64,000 nt of DNA from Flavobacteriales bacterium. GTDB taxonomy: Bacteria > Bacteroidota > Bacteroidia > Flavobacteriales > CAJXXR01. Position 1 is the first letter of the stretch; the number at the start of each line of letters is the position of its first letter. Position numbers and translations under genes: made by a program. The notes under the pieces are model-generated. The model was not told the origin of the DNA and ran no database searches. It was given only the letters and a program-made list of their open reading frames with translations. The stretch covers positions 269,221-333,220 of the forward strand of contig JAOAQX010000023.1 in assembly GCA_025210805.1 (NCBI GenBank), in the 5' to 3' direction. Positions 1 to 9,565 of this stretch are shown one piece after another.

Positions 1-712
1 TAATTTTATATGAAGGAATTTTTGGAACAAACACCTCTCCTCCCCATGCATTGGCAATAGCATAAAACACCATTTCACAACCATCTTCTAGAGAAATATT
101 GAATCGGGTCATTCCTGCATCAGTAATCGGAAGGACTCCTTGGCTTTTTCTTTTCAAGAAGAAAGGCATTACGGATCCATTAGAACCCATTACATTTCCA
201 TATCGTACCACCGAAAAACGAATATCTCTTTTCCCCTTTATATTATTGGCAGCTATGAATAATTTATCAGATGCAAGTTTTGTTGCTCCGTATAGATTAA
301 TGGGGGCAGCAGCTTTGTCAGTAGATAAAGCAACTACATCTGATACTCCTGTGAGTAATGCTGCATCTATCACATTTTCTGCTCCTAAAATATTTGTCTT
401 CACACATTCCATTGGATTATATTCTGCCAAGTGTACGTGTTTCATTGCGGCAGCATGAATCACAACATCAATTCCTTCAAATGCTCTAATTAATCTTTGC
501 TTATCTCTTACGTCTCCAATAAAGAAACGCAATTGAGGAAATTCCCACTCGGGGTACTCTTGTTGCATCTGGAAATGTTTTTGTTCATCTCTTGAGAGAA
601 TGACCAATCTTTTTACTTTTGGATATCTTTCCAAAATCAATTTTGTGAACATTTTACCAAATGATCCTGTTCCGCCTGTTATCAGAACTTCTTTTCCGTT
701 AAGATCTAGCAT
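1..712 (-). CDS. pseB: UDP-N-acetylglucosamine 4,6-dehydratase (inverting), 3' end outside window
   Basis: The reverse strand reads in frame from ATG at 712 to the window edge, giving 237 residues without a stop; the family is about 330 residues long, so roughly the last 90 are missing. The N-terminus has the NAD(P)-binding glycine loop GGTGSFGK at residues 13-20. The active-site region STDKAAAPINLYGATK (120-135) carries the Asp-Lys pair (122-123) and the YxxxK motif (Tyr131, Lys135) typical of the FlaA1/PseB/CapD short-chain dehydrogenase branch. These enzymes convert UDP-GlcNAc to a 4-keto-6-deoxy sugar with C5 inversion, the first step towards pseudaminic acid or related surface sugars. 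Known flavobacteria are non-flagellated, so a surface polysaccharide or glycoprotein role is the likelier one (inference). A CapD-like dehydratase without inversion cannot be excluded. Confidence 0.85.
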   Translation of the reverse strand, partial: MLDLNGKEVLITGGTGSFGKMFTKLILERYPKVKRLVILSRDEQKHFQMQQEYPEWEFPQLRFFIGDVRDKQRLIRAFEGIDVVIHAAAMKHVHLAEYNPMECVKTNILGAENVIDAALLTGVSDVVALSTDKAAAPINLYGATKLASDKLFIAANNIKGKRDIRFSVVRYGNVMGSNGSVMPFFLKRKSQGVLPITDAGMTRFNISLEDGCEMVFYAIANAWGGEVFVPKIPSYKI

Positions 713-892
713 CTATAAGAATTATTTATTCATACTTTTTTCAGAATATCAAAAATACCAATATTTGTGAAAATTCTTATGTGTTTCGGACAAAAAACAC
801 TTGATTCTAGAAAGTAAAATATTGATTTAACTACTTCTGTAAACTATATTGCTTAGTTCGTTTTATAAGAATGCATTTCAAAATTGAAACAT

Positions 893-900
893 TATATTTG
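893..900 (+). promoter_or_regulatory. Possible Bacteroidota -7 promoter box (TATATTTG)
   Basis: TATATTTG matches the TAnnTTTG -7 element described for Bacteroidota housekeeping promoters. It lies 24 bp before the GTG start at 924. I do not see a convincing -33 TTTG at the usual spacing, so this is tentative. Confidence 0.3.
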
Positions 901-923
901 TAATCTTAAAAAAAGAAAAAACT

Positions 924-1820
924 GTGGACAAACTTTTCAAGGTATTTATTAAACTCGTTGGTTTCTTCAAAAAGATTTTTGAAACTTTCATTTCTTTTGC
1001 AAAAATCATTTACGAAAGAGGTTTTTTTGCAAAGAAAATATCTTTAGATCCCTCTAAAGATTATTTACTTCTTGCCAATGGTCCTTCTTTAAGCAAAGAC
1101 TACGAAGAATTGAAGGACATATTTAAGGAAAAAGAAGTTTTTGTTGTAAACGCTTTTTGCTCTAGCCCAATATTTAAAGAAATAAAACCACAGCATTATC
1201 TGCTTTTAGATGGTCAATATTTCTTTGATAAAATCCCTTATGAAAGCATGCAAATCACCCAAGATGTATTAATAGACATTGAGTGGAAAATAAATGTTTA
1301 CATTCCTTATAGATATCGAAAATCAAAATTTGTTAAAATAGTATCTAAAAATAAAAATGTCAACTTTGTATTTTTCAATAGCACTTTGATAAAAGGTGGA
1401 TTTGATTCAATAAATCATCTTCTTTTTGAAAAAAACTTAGGTATGCTCCAAGCTCAAAATGTACTTATTGCCGTGTTGTTTAATTTGATAAAAAATGGGG
1501 CAAAAAATGTTTTTCTTTTTGGAGCTCAAAACGATTGGCATAAATTAGCTGTTGTTGGAAAAGATAATTTGGTTTATTTAACAAATACTCATTTTTACGA
1601 AAAAGATTATACCAAGGTATCTTATAGTAATATTTATGATAAAATTCCTGTAAAAATGCATCAATTACTGATAAATTCTTCAAAGGCATTAAAAGGTTAT
1701 CATAACTTAAACAAATATGCTGTTTATAAAAAAGTGAAAATATATAATTGTTCTTCTAATTCCTTTATAGATGCTTTTGACCGACTGGATTATGAAGAGT
1801 TTAGGAAGATTGTTAACTAG
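924..1820 (+). CDS. DUF115/MAF-like protein, putative surface-glycan enzyme
   Basis: 298 residues starting at GTG; no ATG lies near the start, and a purine-rich stretch precedes it. The N-terminal ~30 residues are hydrophobic and basic. The motif ANGPSL at residues 51-56, preceded by a hydrophobic strand (YLLL), is what I recall as the nucleotide-binding start of DUF115 / motility-accessory-factor (MAF) glycosyltransferase-like proteins. A second strand-loop, NVFLFGAQNDWHK, lies near residue 196. This family adds nonulosonic acids to flagellin in other phyla or occurs in polysaccharide loci. Its position beside pseB fits sugar transfer onto a surface glycan. The assignment is by motif and context only; the exact reaction is unknown. 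Confidence 0.55.
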   Translation: MDKLFKVFIKLVGFFKKIFETFISFAKIIYERGFFAKKISLDPSKDYLLLANGPSLSKDYEELKDIFKEKEVFVVNAFCSSPIFKEIKPQHYLLLDGQYFFDKIPYESMQITQDVLIDIEWKINVYIPYRYRKSKFVKIVSKNKNVNFVFFNSTLIKGGFDSINHLLFEKNLGMLQAQNVLIAVLFNLIKNGAKNVFLFGAQNDWHKLAVVGKDNLVYLTNTHFYEKDYTKVSYSNIYDKIPVKMHQLLINSSKALKGYHNLNKYAVYKKVKIYNCSSNSFIDAFDRLDYEEFRKIVN

Positions 1821-1919
1821 ATACATATAAATTCCATTTTTGCCCAAAGGAACATTTATCACAATAATTGTTGAATAAAATTATATATTTACATAACAAA
1901 ATATTAATTCAAAATTATT

Positions 1920-2117
1920 ATGAAATTTTTTTCAAGCTTATTTATTCTATTCTTTTGTTTCCTTATTTCATCTTGTGAGAAAGAAAGTTGTTACAATTGT
2001 GAAATTGAGAAAAAAACAATTCCTATTTGTAAAGATGATTATCAGCCACAAGATCATAATGGTCTAACTTATGAGCAATTCATCAATAGTATGGAGCATC
2101 TTTGTGAAAAACAATAG
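1920..2117 (+). CDS. Small Cys-rich lipoprotein
   Basis: 65 residues. A signal peptide with a phenylalanine-rich hydrophobic core ends in the lipobox LISSC, so Cys19 is the probable lipidated residue. The mature part is only about 47 residues and contains four further cysteines (in ESCYNCEIE, PICKDD and HLCEKQ), suggesting disulfides. I recognise no family. A strong terminator follows 7 bp after the stop. The ORF is short, but signal peptide, lipobox and terminator together make it believable. Confidence 0.6.
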   Translation: MKFFSSLFILFFCFLISSCEKESCYNCEIEKKTIPICKDDYQPQDHNGLTYEQFINSMEHLCEKQ

Positions 2118-2123
2118 AAATAC

Positions 2124-2166
2124 AAAAAAAGGTTCCCATTAAAATACAAATGAGAACCTTTTTTAT
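2124..2166. terminator. Bidirectional hairpin terminator
   Basis: The stem aaggttc...gagaacctt is flanked by A-rich sequence on the left and a T-run on the right. It lies between the convergent lipoprotein gene and yebC and can serve both strands. Confidence 0.8.
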
Positions 2167-2188
2167 TTAAAAATGTATATTTATCAAC

Positions 2189-2896
2189 TTACTGCATTGT
2201 ATGATAAACATTTAGCACATCATCATCTTCTTCTAATCGATCAATCAGTTTTTCAACTTCAGCCATTTGTTCTTCATTGAGTTCTTTTGTCATACTAGGA
2301 ATTCTATCGAATCCAGACTCAACTATTTCCATATTACTTCCTTCTAAGTATTTCTGAATTTCTCCAAATTGCTTAAAGTCTGCATAAATCATGATATGTC
2401 CTTCTTCCTCAAAAACATCTTCTGCACCAAAGTCTATAAGCTCTAATTCCAGTTCTTCGATATCTAATTCTCCAACTGGGATTTTGAAATTACATTTATG
2501 TTCAAACATATAATCCACAGAACCCGAAGTACCTAAAGCTCCATTACATTTATTGAAACTTGCTCGAACATTTGCAACCGTTCGGTTATTGTTATCTGTT
2601 GCTGTTTCAATCAAAAAGGCGATTCCATGGGGTCCATAACCTTCAAATAATACTTCTTTATAGTTCGAAGTATCCTTGTCGGAGGCTTTTTTTATAGCAC
2701 GTTCTACATTTTCCTTTGGCATATTGGCTGCCTTAGCATTTTGTATAACTGCTCTTAGTTTTGAGTTCGATTCTGGGTCTGGACCACTTTCTTTTACTGC
2801 CATAGCAATTTCTCTACCTATTTTAGTAAAGGTTTTTGCCATTGCTGCCCAACGTTTAAATTTTCTTGCTTTTCTAAATTCAAATGCTCTTCCCAT
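2189..2896 (-). CDS. yebC: YebC/PmpR family DNA-binding regulatory protein
   Basis: 235 residues from the ATG at 2896. An in-frame start nine codons upstream exists, but the family characteristically begins just before GRAFEFRKARKFKRW, so I chose the internal ATG. The segment AKTFTKIGREI followed by the conserved region SKLRAVIQNAKAANMPK is diagnostic, as is LFEGYGPHGIAFLIE in the middle. YebC-family proteins are three-domain cytoplasmic proteins; some regulate transcription, and recent work links some members to relief of ribosome stalling. It stands alone between two terminator-like or unrelated regions. Confidence 0.93.
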   Translation of the reverse strand: MGRAFEFRKARKFKRWAAMAKTFTKIGREIAMAVKESGPDPESNSKLRAVIQNAKAANMPKENVERAIKKASDKDTSNYKEVLFEGYGPHGIAFLIETATDNNNRTVANVRASFNKCNGALGTSGSVDYMFEHKCNFKIPVGELDIEELELELIDFGAEDVFEEEGHIMIYADFKQFGEIQKYLEGSNMEIVESGFDRIPSMTKELNEEQMAEVEKLIDRLEEDDDVLNVYHTMQ

Positions 2897-3019
2897 CTTT
2901 ATCAAAATTGTTTTTTGTAACACCTATTGATTCTCAAAAGTACAAGTGATAATTTATTTTTATCTCTTTCTATTTAAAACCCAATTGGTGTAATCCTGTT
3001 TGTGTTTTTTTTAAAAAAA

Positions 3020-3226
3020 TTAATCTTCTGTGCTTTCTTCTTCTCTTTTCCTTGCTCTTATCAAGAGTAATGCAACCATGGGTCCGAAAACCACATAGAA
3101 TAACGGATGCAGTTGTTTGATATAGCCTGCATTTCCTAAGAGAAAAATTGCTAAACATAAAACCAACGCCAATCCAATATCAATGAATATGGAGTAGGGT
3201 TTATTTTTGAAGTCAAATTTAAACAT
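3020..3226 (-). CDS. Small two-helix membrane protein
   Basis: 68 residues with two hydrophobic segments (about residues 14-30, rich in Ile/Leu/Ala, and 39-55) and a charged C-terminal tail (RARKREEESTED). It begins 2 bp after the ettA stop on the same strand, so the two are probably co-transcribed. I recognise no family. Length, membrane topology and tight coupling to ettA make it a credible gene. Confidence 0.65.
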   Translation of the reverse strand: MFKFDFKNKPYSIFIDIGLALVLCLAIFLLGNAGYIKQLHPLFYVVFGPMVALLLIRARKREEESTED

Positions 3227-3228
3227 AT

Positions 3229-4914
3229 TTAGTTTTGTGTGAATTTTTTGTACTTCAATCGTTTTGGAATAAGGTCTCCTTTTCTGGTTTTGTAGTTTTC
3301 TTCATATTCTGAATAACTTCCTTCAAAATATACGACTTCAGAATCTCCTTCAAAAGCTAAGATATGTGTACAAATTCTATCTAAGAACCATCTATCATGG
3401 GAAATAACTACTGCACATCCTGCAAATTTTTCTAACCCTTCCTCAAGGGCTCTTAATGTATTAACATCTAAATCATTGGTAGGCTCATCGAGTAAAAGGA
3501 CGTTTCCTTCTTGTTTTAAAGCCATAGCTAAATGCAAACGGTTTCTTTCTCCACCTGAGAGCATTTTTACTTTTTTACTTTGGTCTCCACCTGCAAAATT
3601 AAATCGGCTTAGCCAGGCTCTTGCATTCACACGTACTCCACCGATCTCAACCATTTCATCTCCACCTGCAATGGTTTCAAAAATAGATTTTTCGGGATCT
3701 AAGTCTTCGTGAGATTGATCTACATAAGACCATTTTACGGTTTCTCCTACCTCAAAGGTTCCAGCGTCGGGTTGTTCGATACCCATAATCATTTTAAAAA
3801 GAGTGGATTTTCCTGCTCCGTTTGCCCCTACAATTCCTACAATTCCTGCGGGTGGCAAGCTAAAAGTTAGATCTTCATACAATAATCTTTCTCCAAAACC
3901 TTTCTTGATTCCTTGGGCTTCAAGAACTTTATTCCCTAGTCTTGGACCATTTGGAATAAAGATCTCTAGTTTTTGCTCTTGCTCACGTATGTCTTGATTC
4001 ATCAAGTCATTATAATTTTTGATACGTGCTTTAGATTTTGTTCCTCTTCCTTTTGGGGTCATTTTGATCCACTCGAGCTCTCTTTCAAGTGTTTTTTGTC
4101 TTTTAGAAGCTTGTTTTTCTTCTTGGGCAAGTCTTTTTGATTTTTGGTCTAACCAAGATGAATAATTTCCTTTCCAAGGTATTCCTTGTCCTCTGTCTAG
4201 TTCTAGAATCCATCCTGCTACATTATCCAAGAAATAACGGTCGTGCGTTATTGCTATTACTGTTCCTTGATATTTACCAAGGTGTTGTTCTAACCAATGA
4301 ATGGACTGTGCATCGAGGTGGTTAGTAGGTTCATCAAGTAATAGAACATCAGGTTGTTTAAGGAGTAATCTACAAAGTGCTACTCTTCTTCTTTCTCCTC
4401 CAGAGAGGTGTTCTATTTTTGCATTTCCGTCTGGTGTTCTAAGCGCATCCATGGCGGTTTCTAGTTTGGAATCTAGATTCCAAGCATCTAATTGCTCAAT
4501 TTTTTCTGTAAGAACAGCTTGTTCATCAATTAATTTCTGCATCAAGTCTGGATTTTCCAACACCTCTGGTTCAGCAAATCTTAAGTTAACAGCTTCATAG
4601 TCTTCAAGAACTTTAACGGTTTCGGCAACTCCTTCTTTTACAACTTCTAATACGGTTTTGGAGTCATCTAGTTTTGGTTCTTGTTCTAGATACCCAACAC
4701 TACAATCTTTTGCCCAATGCAAATCTCCTTGAAATTCTTTTTCAACTCCTGCAATTATTTTAAGAACAGTGGATTTACCAGCTCCGTTTAGACCTAAAAT
4801 ACCAATCTTGGCACCATAAAAGAATGAAAGATTAATATTTTTTAATACTTGTTTATTTGGATAGCTTTTCGTGATTCTACTCATCGAAAAGATGACTTTC
4901 TTATCGTCTGACAT
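3229..4914 (-). CDS. ettA: Energy-dependent translational throttle protein EttA (ABC-F ATPase)
   Basis: 561 residues, the usual EttA length. There are two ABC domains in one chain and no membrane segments. NBD1 has Walker A GLNGAGKST (41-49), signature LSGGE (170-174) and Walker B LLLDEPTNHLD. NBD2 has GANGAGKST near residue 360, LSGGERNR and LLLDEPTNDLD. The charged linker between them, about 250-330, carries the region EWIKMTPKGRGTKSKARI characteristic of EttA. ABC-F proteins bind the ribosomal E site; EttA in E. coli gates entry into elongation according to ADP/ATP ratio. The gene is separated from the upstream TPR gene by a terminator. Confidence 0.93.
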   Translation of the reverse strand: MSDDKKVIFSMSRITKSYPNKQVLKNINLSFFYGAKIGILGLNGAGKSTVLKIIAGVEKEFQGDLHWAKDCSVGYLEQEPKLDDSKTVLEVVKEGVAETVKVLEDYEAVNLRFAEPEVLENPDLMQKLIDEQAVLTEKIEQLDAWNLDSKLETAMDALRTPDGNAKIEHLSGGERRRVALCRLLLKQPDVLLLDEPTNHLDAQSIHWLEQHLGKYQGTVIAITHDRYFLDNVAGWILELDRGQGIPWKGNYSSWLDQKSKRLAQEEKQASKRQKTLERELEWIKMTPKGRGTKSKARIKNYNDLMNQDIREQEQKLEIFIPNGPRLGNKVLEAQGIKKGFGERLLYEDLTFSLPPAGIVGIVGANGAGKSTLFKMIMGIEQPDAGTFEVGETVKWSYVDQSHEDLDPEKSIFETIAGGDEMVEIGGVRVNARAWLSRFNFAGGDQSKKVKMLSGGERNRLHLAMALKQEGNVLLLDEPTNDLDVNTLRALEEGLEKFAGCAVVISHDRWFLDRICTHILAFEGDSEVVYFEGSYSEYEENYKTRKGDLIPKRLKYKKFTQN

Positions 4915-4930
4915 GGGTTTGTTTTTTTTG

Positions 4931-4973
4931 TTAAAAAAAAGATAAGCCTAATTTCGAAAAATTAGGCTTAAAG
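4931..4973 (-). terminator. Rho-independent terminator downstream of TPR gene
   Basis: The inverted repeat aagcctaatt / aattaggctt is followed on the reverse strand by an eight-base T-run. It lies between the TPR-gene stop and the ettA start and should separate the gyrA-TPR unit from ettA. Confidence 0.75.
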
Positions 4974-5003
4974 TTATTGCTTTTTTTGGAAGAAATTCCA
5001 ATT

Positions 5004-6152
5004 TTATTTCTGCATCAAAATTTCTAGTTGATCTGTCATATCAAGATCGTAATAGAGTTTTTTAAGAAGTCTTTTGGCTTCTGCGTTTTTACCCTCAGAG
5101 TACGCATGAATACTTTCTAAATAAGGTAGTGCTTTTTTGAACTCATCATTTTTCATTTTTTCAAGTTCTGCATACTTCTTTTGATCGGCACGAGACATTC
5201 CTAAATCATTCATTTGCAATACATATTTGTTTGATTTAGCAATATAGATATTTGCCAAGTTGAAACTTGCATCTTCATACTCTGGGTTTACATCCAATGC
5301 GTTTTGATATGCCTCAATTGCTTTTTCCTCTTGATCCATAGCTGCATAAGCGAATCCTTTTGCAAAGAATAATTTTTCGTTTTCTGGGTCTAATTCAATT
5401 GCCTCGTCTAGAGTTTTAGTAAGCTTATCATATTCTTTGTTACCAATATAATGGTTTACCAGATCCATAACAAAAGTAGTATTCTCTGGACAGTTTTTTC
5501 TTGCATCAAAAAGTGCTTTTACATAGGCTTCAGACCCTTTTTCTTCAACGTTTAATTTTTGACGATTAAACTTCTCGCTTGTAGGATCTAATTTTATTAA
5601 TTTATCTGCATATTCTTTCGCTGTTTCCATGTCTTTTCCATATTGAGCAGCAACAGAGATAAAGTATAAATTATTGGTATCAATAGAATTGAAACCATTT
5701 TGCATATAATCCACAGCTCTTTTTAGATATACAACGGCAGTCTTATAATCTTTTTTGTCATAAGCTTTGTAACCATACGATCTTGCTTTGTTAAGAGCTA
5801 AATTGAAATTATACTTAGATTTTTTTACAAATTTCCCATCATATTGGATACTTTTCACGAAGTTTTCCTCCATGATTTCCCAATTCTCTGGAAGTGCATT
5901 AACACTATCTTTTAAAGTTACTTTTGAATAAATAAGTCCTCTATAAAAATAATATTTATCAAGACTTTTTTTACTTAAAGAACCACCTTCATCTAGTTTG
6001 GTTTTCACCAAATCAATATAATGTTTAGCCTTTTCTGTGTTTTTACGGTTTTTATACTCTACAATAGATGATGTAAGATCAACTTGCTGAGCAAATGCAG
6101 GAATTGTCATGGCTCCCACGGCACCTATAAGTAATAGATTCTTTATTCTCAT
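5004..6152 (-). CDS. Secreted tetratricopeptide-repeat protein
   Basis: 382 residues from the ATG at 6152. A longer in-frame reading exists, but the chosen start immediately gives the signal peptide MRIKNLLLIGAVGAMTIPAFA, followed by QQ. The mature protein is mostly helical repeats, clearest around residues 255-310 (for example AKGFAYAAMDQEEKAIEAYQ), which fit the TPR consensus. Only 10 bp separate it from the gyrA stop, so the two are probably co-transcribed. Exported TPR proteins act as scaffolds in the periplasm or at the outer membrane; the partner here is unknown. Confidence 0.8.
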   Translation of the reverse strand: MRIKNLLLIGAVGAMTIPAFAQQVDLTSSIVEYKNRKNTEKAKHYIDLVKTKLDEGGSLSKKSLDKYYFYRGLIYSKVTLKDSVNALPENWEIMEENFVKSIQYDGKFVKKSKYNFNLALNKARSYGYKAYDKKDYKTAVVYLKRAVDYMQNGFNSIDTNNLYFISVAAQYGKDMETAKEYADKLIKLDPTSEKFNRQKLNVEEKGSEAYVKALFDARKNCPENTTFVMDLVNHYIGNKEYDKLTKTLDEAIELDPENEKLFFAKGFAYAAMDQEEKAIEAYQNALDVNPEYEDASFNLANIYIAKSNKYVLQMNDLGMSRADQKKYAELEKMKNDEFKKALPYLESIHAYSEGKNAEAKRLLKKLYYDLDMTDQLEILMQK

Positions 6153-6162
6153 TGTTTTAGTT

Positions 6163-8697
6163 TTAGTTTTCTGTTTCGTTGTTATTTTGGATATTATCAT
6201 CCGTTGTGTTCTCGTTTGATGTATCTTCAAAAGCTATGCCATCGTTCTCTTCTTCCTCTTCGTGAGGCACTTTGGCTACAGCTGCAATACGATCTTTTCC
6301 TTTTAAAGAAATAAGTCTTACTCCTTGCGTTGCTCTTCCCATAACTCGGATATTTTCCATCCCCATACGAATCATCACACCAGATTTATTGATGATTACT
6401 AAATCATCTTCATCGGTTACGTTTTTAATAGCAATCAGGGCTCCTGTTTTCTCACTAATTGTAAGTGTTTTCACACCTTTACCACCACGATTTGTCACAC
6501 GATAACCCTCTACTATTGAACGCTTTCCGTATCCATTTTCTGAAACTACAAGTACACTAGATGTAGGATCTTCTACACATACCATTCCTATTACTTCGTC
6601 TTTTTCATCTGCTAAAGTTACACCACGTACTCCCATAGATGTTCTACCTACTGGACGACATTTATTTTCTGGGAATCTAATGGCTTTACCTGATTTTACG
6701 GCCAAGATAATTTCGTTATTACCATTGGTTAATTTTGCTTCCAATAGTTCATCTCCATCTTTAATTACGATGGCGTTAATTCCATTGGTTCTTGGTCTAG
6801 AATAAGCTTCTAATTTCGTCTTTTTCACCAATCCATTTTTGGTTGCCATTACGATAAAATTATTCTCTACGTATTCTTTATCCTTTAAATCACCTGTATT
6901 TAAATAAGCTACAACACGATCATCTTTAGGAATATTTATTAAGTTTTGGATGGCTCTTCCTTTAGCCGTTCTGCTTCCTTCTGGAATTTGGAATACTCTT
7001 AACCAGAAACATCTACCTTGTTCTGTAAAGAACAACATATAATCGTGATTTTTGGCTGCAAAGATATTTTCGATAAAGTCTTTATCTCTTGTAGAAGCTC
7101 CTTTTTGCCCTACTCCTCCTCTGTTTTGAGAACGGTATTCGCTTAATGCTGTTCTTTTGATATATCCTGCATGAGACATGGTTACGATAACTTCTTCGTT
7201 AGGAATCATGTCTTCTACACTCAATTCTCCTCCAGCGTAATCAATTTCAGATCTTCTTTCATCTCCATATTTTTCGATGATTTCTTGAGTTTCTTCTTTG
7301 ATGATATTCATTCTCAAGTCTTCATTTTCTAATATTGCATTAAGACCTTTGATTGTTTCCATCAATTCTGCATACTCTTCCTTGATTTTGTCTATTTCAA
7401 GACCTGTAAGTTTTTGAAGACGCATATCAAGAACTGCTCTTGCTTGAATTTCAGACAATTCAAATCTTGACATCAATCCATTTCTTGCTTCTTCTGGAGT
7501 TTTAGATTGCTTAATCATCTCGATTATCTCATCGATATTATTTAATGCAATCACCAAACCTTCAAGAATATGTGCTCTTTTTTCAGCTTGTTCTAGCTCA
7601 TACTGTGTTCTTCTTACAACTACTTCATGACGATGATCTACAAAATGCTTGATCATGTCTTTTAAGTTCAAAAGCTCTGGTCTTCCGTTTACCAATGCAA
7701 TATTGTTTACCGAAAAACTGGTTTGAAGCGCAGTGTATTTATAGAGTTTATTGAGAACTACGTTTGCTATTGCATCACGTTTAACGTGGTAAACAATACG
7801 CATTCCTTTTCTATCCGATTCATCCGTAATATTAGAGATTCCATCCAATTTTTTATCATTAATCAAATCAGCAGTTTTCTTAATCATGTCTGCTTTATTG
7901 ACTTGGAAAGGAATTTCATCTACGATAATAACTTCACGATCTCCACTTGTTTCTTCAATTCTTGCCTTTGCTCTGAGAACGACTCTTCCTCTTCCTGTAT
8001 GGAAAGCATTTTTAACACCTTCGTATCCATAAATTACACCTCCTGTTGGGAAATCTGGTGCTTTTACAAAAGTCATCAGTTCGTCTATCTCTATATCGTT
8101 ATTATCGATATAAGCAATCACACCATTACACACTTCTGTGATATTGTGAGGAGGCATATTGGTAGCCATACCTACGGCAATACCAGAAGCTCCGTTCATC
8201 AACAAGTTTGGAATTCTTGTTGGAAGAACGATTGGTTCTTTTAAGGAATCATCAAAATTCAGTCTTGTATCTACCGTATTTTTTTCGATATCTCGAAGCA
8301 TTTCTTCAGCTATTTTCTGAAGTCTTGCTTCTGTATAACGCATAGCGGCAGGACTATCTCCATCTACAGAACCGAAGTTACCTTGACCGTCAACAAGGGT
8401 ATATCTCAAAGACCACTCTTGTGCCATACGGACCATAGAATCATAAACTGAAGTATCTCCATGTGGGTGATACTTACCCAAAACTTCCCCGACAATTCTG
8501 GCGGACTTTTTATAAGGACGATTGGAGAGTACTCCTAACTCATACATTCCGTATAAAACACGGCGGTGTACGGGCTTAAAACCATCTCTCACATCAGGTA
8601 AAGCTCTTGAAACAATAACCGACATCGAATAATCGATATAGGCTGATTTCATTTCTTCTTCTATGTTAATTTGTATTATTCTTTCTCCGTCTGACAT
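6163..8697 (-). CDS. gyrA: DNA gyrase subunit A
   Basis: 844 residues, normal length. The N-terminal breakage-reunion domain begins with the conserved helix [17 protein letters not shown]. The quinolone-resistance-determining region reads [12 protein letters not shown]: Thr82 and Asp86 align with E. coli Ser83 and Asp87. The catalytic tyrosine is Tyr121 in RYTEARL. The C-terminal third has the beta-pinwheel repeats, including the GyrA-box-like segment [10 protein letters not shown], and ends in an acidic Glu/Asp/Asn tail. With GyrB it introduces negative supercoils using ATP. The sequence gives no clear sign of quinolone-resistance substitution, since Thr or Ser at this position is common in wild-type enzymes. 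Confidence 0.97.
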   Translation of the reverse strand: MSDGERIIQINIEEEMKSAYIDYSMSVIVSRALPDVRDGFKPVHRRVLYGMYELGVLSNRPYKKSARIVGEVLGKYHPHGDTSVYDSMVRMAQEWSLRYTLVDGQGNFGSVDGDSPAAMRYTEARLQKIAEEMLRDIEKNTVDTRLNFDDSLKEPIVLPTRIPNLLMNGASGIAVGMATNMPPHNITEVCNGVIAYIDNNDIEIDELMTFVKAPDFPTGGVIYGYEGVKNAFHTGRGRVVLRAKARIEETSGDREVIIVDEIPFQVNKADMIKKTADLINDKKLDGISNITDESDRKGMRIVYHVKRDAIANVVLNKLYKYTALQTSFSVNNIALVNGRPELLNLKDMIKHFVDHRHEVVVRRTQYELEQAEKRAHILEGLVIALNNIDEIIEMIKQSKTPEEARNGLMSRFELSEIQARAVLDMRLQKLTGLEIDKIKEEYAELMETIKGLNAILENEDLRMNIIKEETQEIIEKYGDERRSEIDYAGGELSVEDMIPNEEVIVTMSHAGYIKRTALSEYRSQNRGGVGQKGASTRDKDFIENIFAAKNHDYMLFFTEQGRCFWLRVFQIPEGSRTAKGRAIQNLINIPKDDRVVAYLNTGDLKDKEYVENNFIVMATKNGLVKKTKLEAYSRPRTNGINAIVIKDGDELLEAKLTNGNNEIILAVKSGKAIRFPENKCRPVGRTSMGVRGVTLADEKDEVIGMVCVEDPTSSVLVVSENGYGKRSIVEGYRVTNRGGKGVKTLTISEKTGALIAIKNVTDEDDLVIINKSGVMIRMGMENIRVMGRATQGVRLISLKGKDRIAAVAKVPHEEEEENDGIAFEDTSNENTTDDNIQNNNETEN

Positions 8698-8837
8698 AAA
8701 ATTGTTTTTTCATTTTTTTGCTACACGAATATACCATTTTTGTCGCATTTTTTTAATGCATTTGACAACGTTTTTTTTGCCTTTTATCGATTTATTTTAT
8801 TTTCTCAACATTCTGTTTTTGGATCCGCTTAAAAACA

Positions 8838-8868
8838 AAAAAACCGCTCAAGAATTTGAGCGGTTTTT
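8838..8868 (-). terminator. Rho-independent terminator
   Basis: A perfect stem ccgctcaa / ttgagcgg is followed on the reverse strand by a T-run. It lies just downstream of the beta-barrel gene at 8891-9562. Confidence 0.8.
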
Positions 8869-8890
8869 GGTAAATACTTTTTGTTTTAAC

Positions 8891-9562
8891 TTATCTTTTA
8901 TAAGGGCTAAGTTTTTCTGTTGCAATTCGGTAATTCAACCCAAGGCTAATCGTTCCTTTTGATTGATAATTCAATGAAGTGGACTCTTGAAACCTGATCA
9001 TTGGTAGTTGATAGTTTGCATAAACTCCTAGACCAATTGGGCTTTCGTATTGAACACCAAAAAGTCCGTCGAAATAATTTTGTTCAAACAAATTAATGAC
9101 TAAAGCTTTAAAGTGCTTGGACTCTGTTAAGAGTGTAGAATTAGTTACTTGAAAAGTGTTTCCGTAAATGCTCAATCTCACATTTGCACCAAAAGTAAAT
9201 GCCCATCTGTTGTTAAAATGATACTGAACCATTGGTGAAATTCTGAAATAGGTTTCATGAATATCTAACTCTTTCTCGTAAAAATCGACTTGATTTGGGT
9301 TATTTCTTTCGTTTATCCCTGTACTCGTTGATTGGATTCCTATTTGTTGTTCAAAACTCCAAAAATGACTTAAATCTTTTCTATAAAGCACTCCTGCATC
9401 AAATCCTAATCTAGGTTTTGTTGTGAATTCTACACCTTGAAAATTGATAAAGTCTGTTTCAAAACCATAGAGGTTAAAATTCGTTCCCAAATAAGCTCCT
9501 ATTTCTTGAGCTTGAGCTCCAAAAGTCACAAGAGCAAATAATGATAAAATAATCTTTTTCAT
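8891..9562 (-). CDS. Outer-membrane beta-barrel protein
   Basis: 223 residues with signal peptide MKKIILSLFALVTFGAQA followed by Q. The rest alternates hydrophobic and polar residues in strand-turn patterns (for example FRISPMVQYHFNNRWAFTFGANV) and ends in a strand LGLNYRI, typical of small 8-stranded porin-like barrels in Bacteroidota. Its start lies 3 bp after the stop of the upstream coiled-coil gene, so the two form an operon. No specific function can be given. Confidence 0.7.
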   Translation of the reverse strand: MKKIILSLFALVTFGAQAQEIGAYLGTNFNLYGFETDFINFQGVEFTTKPRLGFDAGVLYRKDLSHFWSFEQQIGIQSTSTGINERNNPNQVDFYEKELDIHETYFRISPMVQYHFNNRWAFTFGANVRLSIYGNTFQVTNSTLLTESKHFKALVINLFEQNYFDGLFGVQYESPIGLGVYANYQLPMIRFQESTSLNYQSKGTISLGLNYRIATEKLSPYKR

Positions 9563-9565
9563 ACT

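Noticed and set aside
7723..8244. 173-codon open frame on the plus strand
   Set aside because: It lies antisense inside gyrA; the composition (Cys/Ser/Ile/Asn-rich) is that of a shadow frame.
8400..8500. Quinolone-resistance substitution in GyrA
   Set aside because: The site reads GDTSVYD; Thr at the Ser83-equivalent with Asp at the 87-equivalent is common in susceptible bacteria, so resistance cannot be claimed.
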